NCBI RefSeq assembly: GCF_009905375.1
Contig: NW_027417475.1
Location: forward strand, 1-64,000
DNA from: Apium graveolens
Taxonomy: Eukaryota; Streptophyta; Magnoliopsida; Apiales; Apiaceae
Length of the DNA: 64,000 bases
Direction: 5' to 3'
Positions 50,464 through 60,700 of the stretch are shown here, one piece after another. The notes under the pieces are model-generated. The model did no database searches. It was not told where the DNA came from and worked only from the letters and a program-made list of their open reading frames with translations. Position 1 is the stretch's first letter. Each line of letters opens with the position of its first letter. Position numbers and translations under genes: made by a program.

Positions 50464-52315
50464 TCAAAGATCTTTGAAGAAGTCATCATCGATGTTTCCT
50501 TCATTGGCAGCAGAAGAAGGAACTGGAACATGATCAGCACCTCGAGGAGAAACAGCTTCGGCCTCAGCAGAAGAAGCAAGAATAGGAGAAAGAGGGATGT
50601 CATCAAGAAGAGGCTCTCTCCCAGGAATGTCAGGGACTGGATAGGCAGTGAGAGTCACCTCCGGAATCTTCTTCCCAATCTCCTCTACTATCTGCTCCCA
50701 ACAGCTAGAAAAGGTCTCCGGGAAGTTAGCATCGTACTCAGCATTTAGGACATCCTGAAAGTCCTGAGATGCCTTATACTCAGCTATCACCTCAGCTCGG
50801 GCCCTTTGAGCATCCAGCTCCAGATTACGAACTTTCTCCTTCTCATCCGCCAGCTCCTTCTCTACCTCACGGAAACGAGTGAAGTTGGCCTCAGAAGCCT
50901 TGAGGTACCTATCCCTGTCCCTCTCAGCAATAGTTAGGCTGGTCCTCACATCCTTCAAATTGTGAAGGGCAGCCTGGAGATAGGTATTCATCTGCATGAA
51001 CATATCAAAGTACAGTAAGTAAAAAAAAAAAAAAAAAAAATAATAGTTAAAAAAGGAAGAGGCTTACAGAAGCCACGGCCTGAGCACCCAGACGCTCAAT
51101 CTGTAGGTCATCAGAAGACTCTACGATCTCAGCCCTGTCACGAGGCGTAATCACACTCTGAGACCAAACGGCGGCAGCCTCGGAACTCCCTACTACCGTG
51201 TCCCTCCTCTGAAGGCCCCAAGTGACAGTGAAGGGAGAGGTATCTTCATCAAGGCTAGGAGGCCTCTGGGATAAAAAGGTAGGGACGGCCTCCTGAACTG
51301 TGACTGAAGGGCCGTCACCAATCCTAACCCGCTTGTCGCGGTGGGTCTCAACAGCAGAGCCCTGGGCGGCACGGGCCTCCCGCTTCTTGAAGATCGTGTC
51401 CAAAGCGGCCTTAGCTGCAGGCAAATACGAACACGTAAGGAAAAGGACAAATAGAGAAAGGAAAAAATGGAACAAAAAGGGGAAAGAAATACCCTCGGGA
51501 CCGAGGTCACTTAGACCTAAACTTTGCAAATTACCCTCTGAAAGGATGAGAGCGCAATGGTGCAAGTTATCAGCAGTAATAGCCTTGATGGCCGCATCCT
51601 CATCTATCCCCAATTTTAGGTCTCTTAAAGACCCGTCTATACTTTTTGAGAAGTTGGGCCTGAAAAAATGATCCCAACCCTCCTCGGAATCCAGAAATAC
51701 AAAAAACCACTCACTCTTCCATGTTGGATACGAGTCGAGGTTGGTGCCAGAAATAAAGTAGGAACGGGCCAAGGATCTATGAACTATTTTGACCCATCCT
51801 TGGTCCTCAGAAGCATTTACAAATTTAAATAAGTAACGAAAGACACAAACATTTGGCTCAAAACCGTGTTTACGAGATTGGGCCATATAACAGTGAATAA
51901 AACGCCAAAAGTTGGGTGTGAGTTGGGTCGGACAGACTCGAGCCTCAGCCAAGAGGCGAAAAACAAAAGGATGAGGAGGTAGGCGAAAACCAGCATAGAA
52001 GGTTTCCTTATAGACCCGAATGGCCCCAGGTTTTGGGTAGCAGGCCCTATCATTTGGGCCTGGAGCCTCGGCCCTATAAGGGTGAGAAATGCCAAAAAGG
52101 CGGGCTATGGTGCCTACTTGATCTAGACCAAATCTAGAAGGATAATTATATGCATCTAAGTGTAACATGTTAGGAAAGGCTTGCCCGAATTCGGTTAAAA
52201 GATCCCTAAGAGAAATAACTGAGGAATGTACAAGAGATTTTTTACCTCGGCTGGCCCTAGAGGGACGGGCGACAGCTTGGGGGACATGGGAGTGAGATGA
52301 ATCGGAATCCGCCAT
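50464..52315 (-). CDS. Antisense gene with PF04195-like (Transposase_28) domain, two introns
   Basis: Read on the minus strand, ATG at 52315 (MADSDSSHSH) starts exon 1, which ends at 51493. Intron 1 (51492-51415, 78 nt) has GT and a gcctgcAG acceptor. Exon 2 is 51414-51068. Intron 2 (51067-50992, 76 nt) has GTAAGC, a T20 tract and a catgcAG acceptor. Exon 3 is 50991-50464 with a TGA stop. Phases agree (1 then 0), predicting about 565 residues. Residues 60-250 resemble the plant 'putative gypsy type transposon' domain (RFGLDQVGTIARLFGI, FYAGFRLPPHPFV, PNFWRFIHCYM, YFISGTNLDSYPTWKSEWF). Exon 3 encodes a charged coiled coil (about 400-470) and an acidic tail. Extra antisense ORFs of this kind are known in Tat/Retand elements; their function is unknown. 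Intron 1 is in frame and stop-free, so retention would also give a protein. Confidence 0.85.
51021..51040. repeat. A20 tract (T20 on the antisense strand)
   Basis: It lies in intron 2 of the antisense gene and can serve as its polypyrimidine tract, about 30 nt before the 3' splice site. Confidence 0.85.
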
Positions 52316-52520
52316 GAATGAAGACAAAAACCCAGGAAGCTCTTGAAAGTAAGTGAAGAAGATGAAGATTCAAACGGAATCTTCAAAATCAGCCCAGAAG
52401 GCGGTGGAGTATAAAGCCGGAAATAGCTTGGAGGTGGCGATTCTTAAGAGACTAATTGCAGAGTTGAAGTTTACAAATTTTTGTGAAGGTGAAGTGTGAG
52501 AAATGAACTCACACTCCACC

Positions 52521-52530
52521 TCTTATATAG
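52521..52530 (-). promoter_or_regulatory. TATA box of the antisense gene
   Basis: On the minus strand ctatataaga lies about 205-215 bp upstream of the ATG at 52315, leaving room for a start site near 52495 and a leader of about 180 nt. It is the only strong antisense TATA I see in this region. It suggests the gene has its own promoter independent of the LTR. Confidence 0.6.
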
Positions 52531-52650
52531 AGGAGCTCAAAGATGCACAAATGGGCCTGGGCCTAAGAAAAAGGCGGGAAGCCCATAAGATTTGAATTTT
52601 GAAAAGATTTAAAATCAAAGTTCATTGAATGAATCAAAGCTCGAACAACC

Positions 52651-53358
52651 TCCAATAACGCCCAGGAGACAATATTCCTAGGCGCTGTTGGAAGGATGTC
52701 TCCTAGGCGGGGGTCAACAACGCCTAGGAAGTATGGGGCCTCCAACAACGCCCAGGAGACAATATTCCTAGGCGCTGTTGGAAGGATGTCTCCTAGGCGG
52801 GGGTCAACAACGCCTAGGAAGTATTGGGCCTCCAACAACGCCCAGGAAACAATATTCCTAGGCGCTGTTGGAAGGATGTCTCCTAGGCGGGGGTCAACAA
52901 CGCCTAGGAAGTATGGGACCTCCAACAACGCCCAGGAGACAATATTCCTAGGCGCTGTTAGAAGGATGTCTCCTAGGCGGGGGTCAACAACGCCTAGGAA
53001 GTATGGGGCCTCCAACAACGCCCAGGAGACAATATTCCTAGGCGCTGTTGGAAGGATGTCTCCTAGGCGGGGGTCAACAACGCCTAGGAAGTATGGGGCC
53101 TCCAACAACGCCTAGGAGACAATATTCCTAGGCGCTGTTGGAAGGATGTCTCCTAGGCGGGGGTCAACAACGCCTAGGAAGTATGGGGCCTCCAACAACG
53201 CCCAGGAGACAATATTCCTAGGCGCTGTTGGAAGGATGTCTCCTAGGCGGGGGTCAACAACGCCTAGGAAGTATGGGGCCTCCAACAACGCCCAGGAGAC
53301 AATATTCCTAGGCGCTGTTGGAAGGATGTCTCCTAGGCGGGGGTCAACAACGCCTAGG
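52651..53358. repeat. 90-bp hairpin-rich minisatellite, about 8 copies
   Basis: Units start with tccaacaacgcccagg at 52651, 52741, 52831, 52921, 53011, 53101, 53191 and 53281, with only a few differences between copies. Each unit holds two inverted pairs: aacgcccagga with tcctaggcgctgtt, and tcctaggcg with cgcctagga, so each copy can fold into two stems. The unit is divisible by three, which creates repetitive open frames on both strands (for example 52696-53115); these are not genes. The array lies immediately upstream of the antisense TATA box. Confidence 0.95.
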
Positions 53359-53399
53359 ATGCATTATGCAATAAAAGCCAATTTTCTGATTATTTAATT

Positions 53400-54050
53400 A
53401 ATCAGAAAATGGGCTAAAAGTAAGAAAATTGCTGAAAAATTCCAAAAAATAGGGAAAAACAAAAGCAAAAATTCCCAGAAGATCAGGAAAATTAAAAATA
53501 ATTTTCAATAATTATTTTTAATATTCTTGAAAAATTAGGGGAAAATACCTGTGAGTACCATAAGGAAATTCCTTAAATATTTTCTGAAAAATATTAATAA
53601 GGAATAAATCCAGAAAATTAAAGGATAAATCCCAGAAATTAGGGAAAAATCCAGAAAATTAAGGAAATTCCTTAAATAATTTTTGAAAAATGGTAATATT
53701 TTCAGAAAATTAAGGAAAAATCCAGAAAATTAAGGATAAATCCCAGAAATTAGGGAAAAATCCAGAAAATTAAGGAAATTCCTTAAATAATTTCTGAAAA
53801 ATGGTAATATTTTCAGAAAATTAAGGAAAAATCCAGAAAATTAAGGATAAATCCAGAAAATTAAGGATAAATCCCAGAAATTAAGGATAAATCCAGAAAA
53901 TTAAGGATAAATCCCAGAAATTAAGGGAAAAATCCGGAAATTAAGGATAAATCCCAGAAATTAAGGGAAAAATCCAGAAAATTAGGGAAAATCCCAGAAA
54001 ATTAGGGAAAAATTCCTGGAAATTAAGATATTTCCTGAATAAAAGGAAGA
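53400..54050. repeat. A-rich degenerate short tandem repeat zone
   Basis: Imperfect copies of a unit of about 20 bases, close to gaaaattaaggataaatccc, recur most densely from about 53580 to 54040, mixed with variants carrying ggaaaaatcc and aattccttaaataatt. No coding potential. Internal tandem repeats before the polypurine tract are common in Tat elements. Confidence 0.85.
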
Positions 54051-54143
54051 TTCATTGTAAATGTATAGGTCGCTCAACACTTTACAAAACCCTGTAAGGG
54101 AACGAATAGATTTAACTTCTGTGAAACCTAATCAATGTTTCCC

Positions 54144-54160
54144 AAAAGTTGGGGGGCAAA
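54144..54160 (+). other. Polypurine tract of the Tat-type element
   Basis: The sequence aaaagttggggggcaaa directly precedes the 3' LTR. It has two internal pyrimidines and one late c, but position and G-run fit plus-strand priming. Confidence 0.75.
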
Positions 54161-54719
54161 TGATAGGGATAAATAAATTATGATAGTATAATTAAATACT
54201 ACAAGGTATGGGCTGCTAGGCCCAATAAATAGATATATGATACTCAATCCAGAAAGGCTAAGCCTGATGGACCAGATCAGGCCTGATGGAATAAAGAAGG
54301 CCCAAAAGCCCTGATTATTAATTAATTTCGTAATTAATTAATAAGGGAGAAATCAGATGTTGAAAAGAGTCCCGATAAGGATATAAATCCTTAGAGATTA
54401 GCCCCAAGGGGACCTAAAAGGATAAGGAATCAGCTTCCTACTTCCTAGGACTCCTAAGTCTATCCTAATTCAGAGGCTTATCCACCAAGTCTCCTATACC
54501 AAGTCCAATTCAAGGACTCCCACATCTATATAAGGGGCCTCACCCCACAAAATCAGAACTACGTTTTTTGGCTTGATCCTTTGCAATCAGCAAGGTACGT
54601 AGGCATCTTGTTAAGGCAGATTGAGTCACGAAACACAAGAGCAGTCAAATCGAGCCTTGGAGCTCACGTTCCTTAGTATTAAATACAGCAATTATATATA
54701 GTAGTTTTAATCCATAACA
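54161..54719 (+). repeat. 3' LTR of the Tat-type element (559 bp)
   Basis: Same length and ends as the 5' LTR, with two substitutions seen by eye (gatatt/gatagt and atcgag/atccag). The TATA box is at 54527-54535, and the 12-bp palindrome is also present. Confidence 0.97.
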
Positions 54720-54724
54720 GGGGT
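54720..54724. repeat. Target-site duplication, right (Tat element)
   Basis: The five bases ggggt follow the LTR end ccataaca and resume the monomer as agtacacgatgtc. Confidence 0.93.
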
Positions 54725-57700
54725 AGTACACGATGTCTGGAGCAAAAATTGAGGCGGCCCATTTTTTCGATTTCTTTTCGTAATTTGTCCCTATGGATTT
54801 ATGAACTTGCATTCGCGTCCATTCGGGGTCATCCGGAAGTGAATCGGAGCTGAAACGAATGGAACTCGATTTCTGAATAATCCTCGTAGGGGTAGTACAC
54901 GAGGTCTGGAGCAAAAATTGAGGCGGCCCGTTTTTTCAATTTCTTTTCATAATTTGTCCCTGTGGATTTATGAAATTACATTCACGTCCATTCAGGGTCG
55001 TCCGGAAGTGAATCGGAGCTGAAATGAATGGAACCCGTTTTTTCGAATAATCCTCGTAGTGGGTGGTGGTACACGAGGTCTGGAGCAAAAATTGAGGCGG
55101 CATATTTTTTCGAATTCTTTTCATATCCCTATGGATTTATGAAATTGCATTCGCATCCATTCGGGGTCGTCCGGGAGTGAATCGGAGCTGAAACGAATGG
55201 AACTCGATTTCCGAATAATCCTCGTAGGGGGTAGTACACGTGGTCTGGAGCAAAAATTAAGGGGCCCGTTTTTTTAATTTCTTTTCATAATTTGTCCCTA
55301 TGGAATTATGAAATTGCATTCACGTCTGTTCGGGGTCGTCCGGGAGTGAATCGGAGCTGAAACGAATGTAACTCGGTTTCCGAATAATCCTGGTAGGGGG
55401 GTAGTACACGAGGTCTGGAGCAAAAATTGAGGCGGCCCATTTTTTGGATTTCTTTTGATAATTTGTCCCTATGGATTTATGAAATTGCATTCGCGACCAT
55501 TCGGGGTCGTCCGAGAGTGAATTGGAGCTGAAACGAATCGAAATCGATTTCTGAATAATCTTCATATGGGGTAGTACATGAGGTCTGGAGCAAAAATTGA
55601 GGCGGCCCGTTTTTTTGATTTCTTTTCATAATTTGTCCGTATGGATTTATGAAATTGCATTGGCGACCATTCGGGGTCGTCCGGGAGTGAATCGGAGCTG
55701 AAACGAATCGAAATCGGTTTCCGAATAATCTTCGTAGGGAGTAGTACACGAGGTCTGGAGCAAAAATTGAGGCGGCCCGTTTTTCGATTTCTTTTCATAA
55801 TTTATCCCTATGGATTTATGAAATTGCATTCGCATCTAGTTGGGGTCATCCGGAAGTGAATTGGAGCTGAAACGAATGGAACTCGGTTTCCGAATAATCC
55901 TCGTTAGGGGGTAGTACACGAGGTCTGGAGAAAAAATTGAGGCGGCCCGTTTTTTCGATTTCTTTTCATAATTTGTCCCTATGGATTTATGAAATTGCAT
56001 TCGCGTCCATTCGGGGTCCTCCGGGAGTGAATCGGAGCTGAAATGAATAGAACTCGGTTTCCGAATATTCCTCGTAGGGGTAGTACACGATGTCTGGAGC
56101 AAAAATTGAGGCGGCCCATTTTTTCGATTTCTTTTCGTAATTTGTCCCTGTGGATTTATGAAATTGCATTCGCTTCCATTCGGGGTCGTCCGGAAGTGAA
56201 TCGGAGCTGAAACGAATGGAACTCGGTTTCTGAATAATCCTCGTAGGGGTAGTACACGAGGCCTGGAGCAAAAATTGAGGCGGCCCGTTTTTTTGATTTC
56301 TTTTCGTAATTTGTCCCTGTGGATTTATGAAATTGCATTCGCGTCCATTCGGGGTCGTCCGGAAGTGAATCGGAGCTGAAACGAATGGAACTCGTTTTCC
56401 GAATAATCCTCGTAGGGGGTAGTACACGAGGTCTGGAGCAAAAATTGAGGCGGCCCGTTTTTTCGATATATTTTCATAATTTGTCCCTATGGATTTTATA
56501 CAATTGCATCCGCGACCATTCGGCGACGTCCGGGAGTGAATCAGAGCTGAAACAAATTGAAATCGGTTTCCGAATAATCTTCCTAGGGAGTAGTACACGA
56601 GGTCTGGAGAAAAAATTGAGGCGGCCTGTTTTTTCGATTTCTTTTCATAATTTCTCCCTATGGATTTATGAAATTGCATTCGCATTCTGTTGGGGTCGTC
56701 CGGAAGTGAATTGGAGCTGAAACGAATGAAACTCTGTTTCCGAATAATCCTTGTTAGGGGGTAGTACACGAGGCCTGGAGAAATAATTGAGGCGGCCCGT
56801 TTTTTCAATTTCTTTTCATAATTTGTCCCTATGGATTTATGAAATTGCATTCGCGTCCATTCGGGGTCCTCCGGGAGTGAACCGGAGCTGAAATGAATAG
56901 AACTCGGTTTCCGAATAATCCTCGTAGGGGTAGTACACGATGTCTGGAGCAAAAATTGAGGCGGCCCATTTTTTCGATTTCTTTTCGTAAATTGTCCCTG
57001 TGGATTTATGAACTTGCATTCGCGTCCATTCGGGGTCATCCAGAAGTGAATCAGAGCTGAAACGAATGGAACTCGATTTCTGAATAATCCTCGTAGGGGT
57101 AGTACACGAGGTCTGGAGCAAAAATTGAGGCAGCCCATTTTTTCGATTTCTTTTCGTAATTTATCCCTGTGGATTTATGAAATTACATTCACGTCCATTC
57201 AGGGTCGTCGGGAAGTGAATCGGAGCTGAAATGAATGGAACCCGTTTTTCGAATAATCCTCGTAGTGGGTGGTGGTACACGAGGTCTGGAGCAAAAATTG
57301 AGGCGGCATATTTTTTCGAATTCTTTTCATATCCCTGTGGATTTATGAAATTGCATTCGCGTCCATTCGGGGTCGTCCGGGAGTGAATCGGAGCTGAAAC
57401 GAATGGAACTCGATTTCCGAATAATCCTCGTAGGGGGTAGTACACGTGGTCTGGAGCAAAAATTGAGGAGCCCGTTTTTTTAATTTCTTTTCATAATTTG
57501 TCCCTATGGATTTATGAAATTGCATTCACGTCTGTTCGGGGTCGTCCGGGAGTGAATCGGACCTGAAACGAATGTAACTCGGTTTCCGAATAATCCTCGT
57601 AGGGGGGTAGTACACGAGGTCTGGAGAAAAAATTGAGGCGGCCCATTTTTTTGATTTCTTTTGATAATTTGTCCCTATGGATTTATGAAATTGCATTCGC

Positions 57701-60700
57701 GACCATTCGGGGTCGTCCGGGAGTGAATCGGAGCTGAAACGAATCGAAATCGATTTCTGAATAATCTTCATATGGGGTAGTACATGAGGTCTGGAGCAAA
57801 AATTGAGGCGGCCCATTGTTTCGATTTCTTTTCGTAATTTGTCCCTGTGGATTTATGCAATTGCATCCGCGACCATTCGGGGTCGTCCGGGAGTGAATCA
57901 GAGCTAAAACGAATCGAAATCGGTTTCCGAATAATCTTCGTAGGGAGTAGTACACGAGGTCTGGAGCAAAAATTGAGGCGGCCCGTTTTTTCGATTTCTT
58001 TTCATAATTTCTCCCTATGGATTTATAAAATTGCATTCGTATTCAGTTGGGGTCGTCCGGAAGTGAATTGGAGCTGAAACGAATGGAACTCTGTTTCCGA
58101 ATAATCCTCGTTAGGGGGTAGTACACGAGGCCTGGAGAAATAATTGAGGCGGCCCGTTTTTTTGATTTCTTTTCATATTTGTCCCTATGGATTTATGAAA
58201 TTGCATTCGCGTCCATTCGGGGTCCTCCGGGAGTGAATCGGAGCTGAAACGAATAGAACTCGGTTTCTGAATAATCCTCGTAGGGGTAGTACACGAGGTC
58301 TGCAGCAAAAATTGAGGCGGCCCATTTTTAAGATTTCTTTTCGTAATTTGTCCCTGTGGATTTATGAAATTGCATTCGCGTCCATTCGGGGTCGTCCGGA
58401 AGTGAATTGGAGCTGAAACGAATGGAACTCGTTTTCCGAATAATCCTCGTAGGGGGTATTACACGAAGTCTGGAGCAAAAATTGAGGCGGCCCGTTTTTT
58501 CAATTTTTTTTCATAATTTGTCCCTATGGATTTTATTAAATTGCATCCGCGACCATTCGGCGACGTCCGGGAGTGAATCGGAGCTGAAACGAATCGAAAT
58601 AGGTTTTCGAATAAACCTCGTAGGGGGTAGTACACGAGGTCTGTAGCAAAACTGAGGCACCCCGTTTTTCGATTTCTTTTCATAATTTCTCCCTATGGAT
58701 TTATGAAATTGCATTCACCTCCATTCGGGGTCGTCCGGAAGTGAATCGGAGCTGAAACGAATGGAACTCGGTTTTCGAATAATCCTCGTAGGGGTAGTAC
58801 ACGAGGTCTGGAGCAAAAATTGAGGCGGCCCATTTTTTTGATTTCTTTTCATAATTTGTCCCTGTGGATTTATGAAATTGCATTCACGTCCATTCACGGT
58901 CGTCCGGAAGTGAATCGGAGCTGAAATGAATGGAACCCGTTTTCCGAAAGGGTGGAAGTACACGAGGTCTGGAGCAAAAATTGAGGCGGCATATTTTTTC
59001 GATTTCTTTTCTTATCCCTATGGATTTATGAAATTGCATTCGCATCCAATTGGGGTCGTCCGGGAGTGAATCGGAGCTGAAACGAATGGAACTCGATTTC
59101 CGAATAATCCTCGTTGGGGGTAGTACATGTGGTCTGGAGCAAAAATTGAGGAGGCCCGGTTTTTCAATTTCTTTTCATAATTTGTCCCTATGGATTTATG
59201 AAATTGCATTCACGTCCATTCGGGGTCGTCCGGGAGTGAATCGGAGCTGAAACGAATGTAACTCTATTTCCGAATAATCCTCGTAGGGGGTAGTACACGA
59301 GGTCTGGAGCAGAAATTGAGGCGGCCCGTTTTTTCGATTTATTTTCATAATTTGTCCCTATGGATTTATGAAATTGCATTCGTGACCATTCGGGGTCGTC
59401 CGGGAGTGAATCGGAGCTGAAACGAATCGAAATTGATTTCTGAATAATCTTCGTAGGGGGTAACACGAGGTCTGGAGCAAAAATTGAGGCGACCCATTTT
59501 TTTGATTTCTTTTCATAATTTGTCCTTATGGATTTATGAAATTGCTTTTGCGACCATTCGGGGTCGTCCGGGAGTGAATCAGAGCTGAAATGAATCGAAA
59601 TCAGTTTCCGAATAATCTTCGTAGGGAGTAGTACACGAGGTCTGGAGCAAAAATTGAGGCGGCCCGTTTTTTCGATTTCTTTTCATAATTTCTCCCTATG
59701 GATTTATGAAATTGCATTCGCATCCAGTTGGGGTCGTTCGGAAGTGAATTGGAGCTGAAACGAATAGAACTCGGTTTTCGAATAATCCTCGTAGAGGGTA
59801 GTACACGAGGTCTGGAGAAAAAATTGAGGCGGCCCGTTTTTTCGATTTCTTTTCATAATTTGTCCCTATGGATTTATGAAATTGCATTCGCGTCCATTCG
59901 GGTCCTCCGGGAGTGAATCGGAGCTGAAACGAATGGAACTCGGTTTCCGAATAATCCTCGTAGGGGGTAGTACACGATGTCAGGAGCAAAAATTGAGGCG
60001 GTCCATTTTTTTGATTTCTTTTCGTAATTTATCCCTGTGGATTTATGAAATTATATTCGCGTCCATTCGGGGTCGTCCGGAAGTGAATCGGAGCTGAAAC
60101 GAATGGAACTCGGTTTCTGAATAATCCTTGTAGGGGGTAGTACACGATGTCTGGAGAAAAAATTGAGGCGGCCCGTTGTTTCGATTTTTTTTCATAATTT
60201 GTCCCTTTGGATTTTATGAAATTGCATCCGCGACCATTCGGGGACGTCCGGGAGTGAATCGGAGCTGAAACGAATCGAAATTGGTTTCCGAATAATCCTC
60301 GTAGGGGGTAGTACACGAGGTCTGTAGCAAAAATAGAGGCGGCCTGTTTTTCGATTTCTTTTCATAATTTCTCCCTATGGATTTATGAAATTGCATTCAC
60401 GTCCATTCGGGGTCGTCCGAAAGTGAATCGGAGCTGAAATGAATGGAACTCGGTTTCCGAATAATCCTCGTAGGGGTAGTACACGAGGTCTGGAGCAAAA
60501 ATTGAGGCGGCCTATTTTTTTGATTTCTTTTCATAATTTGTCCCTGTGGATTTATGAAATCGTATTCACGTCCATTCAGGGTCGTCCGGAAGTGAATCGG
60601 AGCTGAAATGAATGGAACTCGTTTTCCGAATAATCCTCGGAGGGGGTAGTACACGAGGTCTGGAGCAAAAATTGAGGCGGCCCCTTTTTTCAATTAATTT

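Larger units (their letters stand above)
43805..54719 (+). mobile_element. Ty3/gypsy Tat/Retand-type element with antisense gene
   Basis: A 10915-bp LTR retrotransposon with 559-bp LTRs and a TGGCGCC-type primer binding site. A gag-pol frame interrupted by a single stop carries gag, zinc knuckle, protease, RT, RNase H, a second archaeal-type RNase H and integrase, the domain order of the Tat lineage. The 4-kb stretch between pol and the 3' LTR holds a convergent antisense gene with two introns, a 90-bp minisatellite and an A-rich repeat zone, ending at a polypurine tract. I see only two LTR differences (near 43829/54185 and 43891/54247), so the insertion is very recent and may still be transcribed. 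Confidence 0.95.

Noticed and set aside
51193..51671. Plus- and minus-strand small frames at 51300-51671 and 51193-51510
   Set aside because: They overlap the antisense gene in other frames, cross its intron 1, and show no features of their own.
52651..53358. CRISPR-like array
   Set aside because: The whole 90-bp unit is conserved with no unique spacers, the context is a plant retrotransposon, and there are no cas genes.
52563..53397. Long repetitive frames on both strands in the 90-bp array
   Set aside because: Ninety is divisible by three, so any stop-free unit stays open. There is no non-repeat coding flank.
55987..57138. 383-codon minus-strand frame in satellite block III
   Set aside because: It is the longest chance frame over seven consecutive monomers, made only of the satellite-derived peptide repeats.
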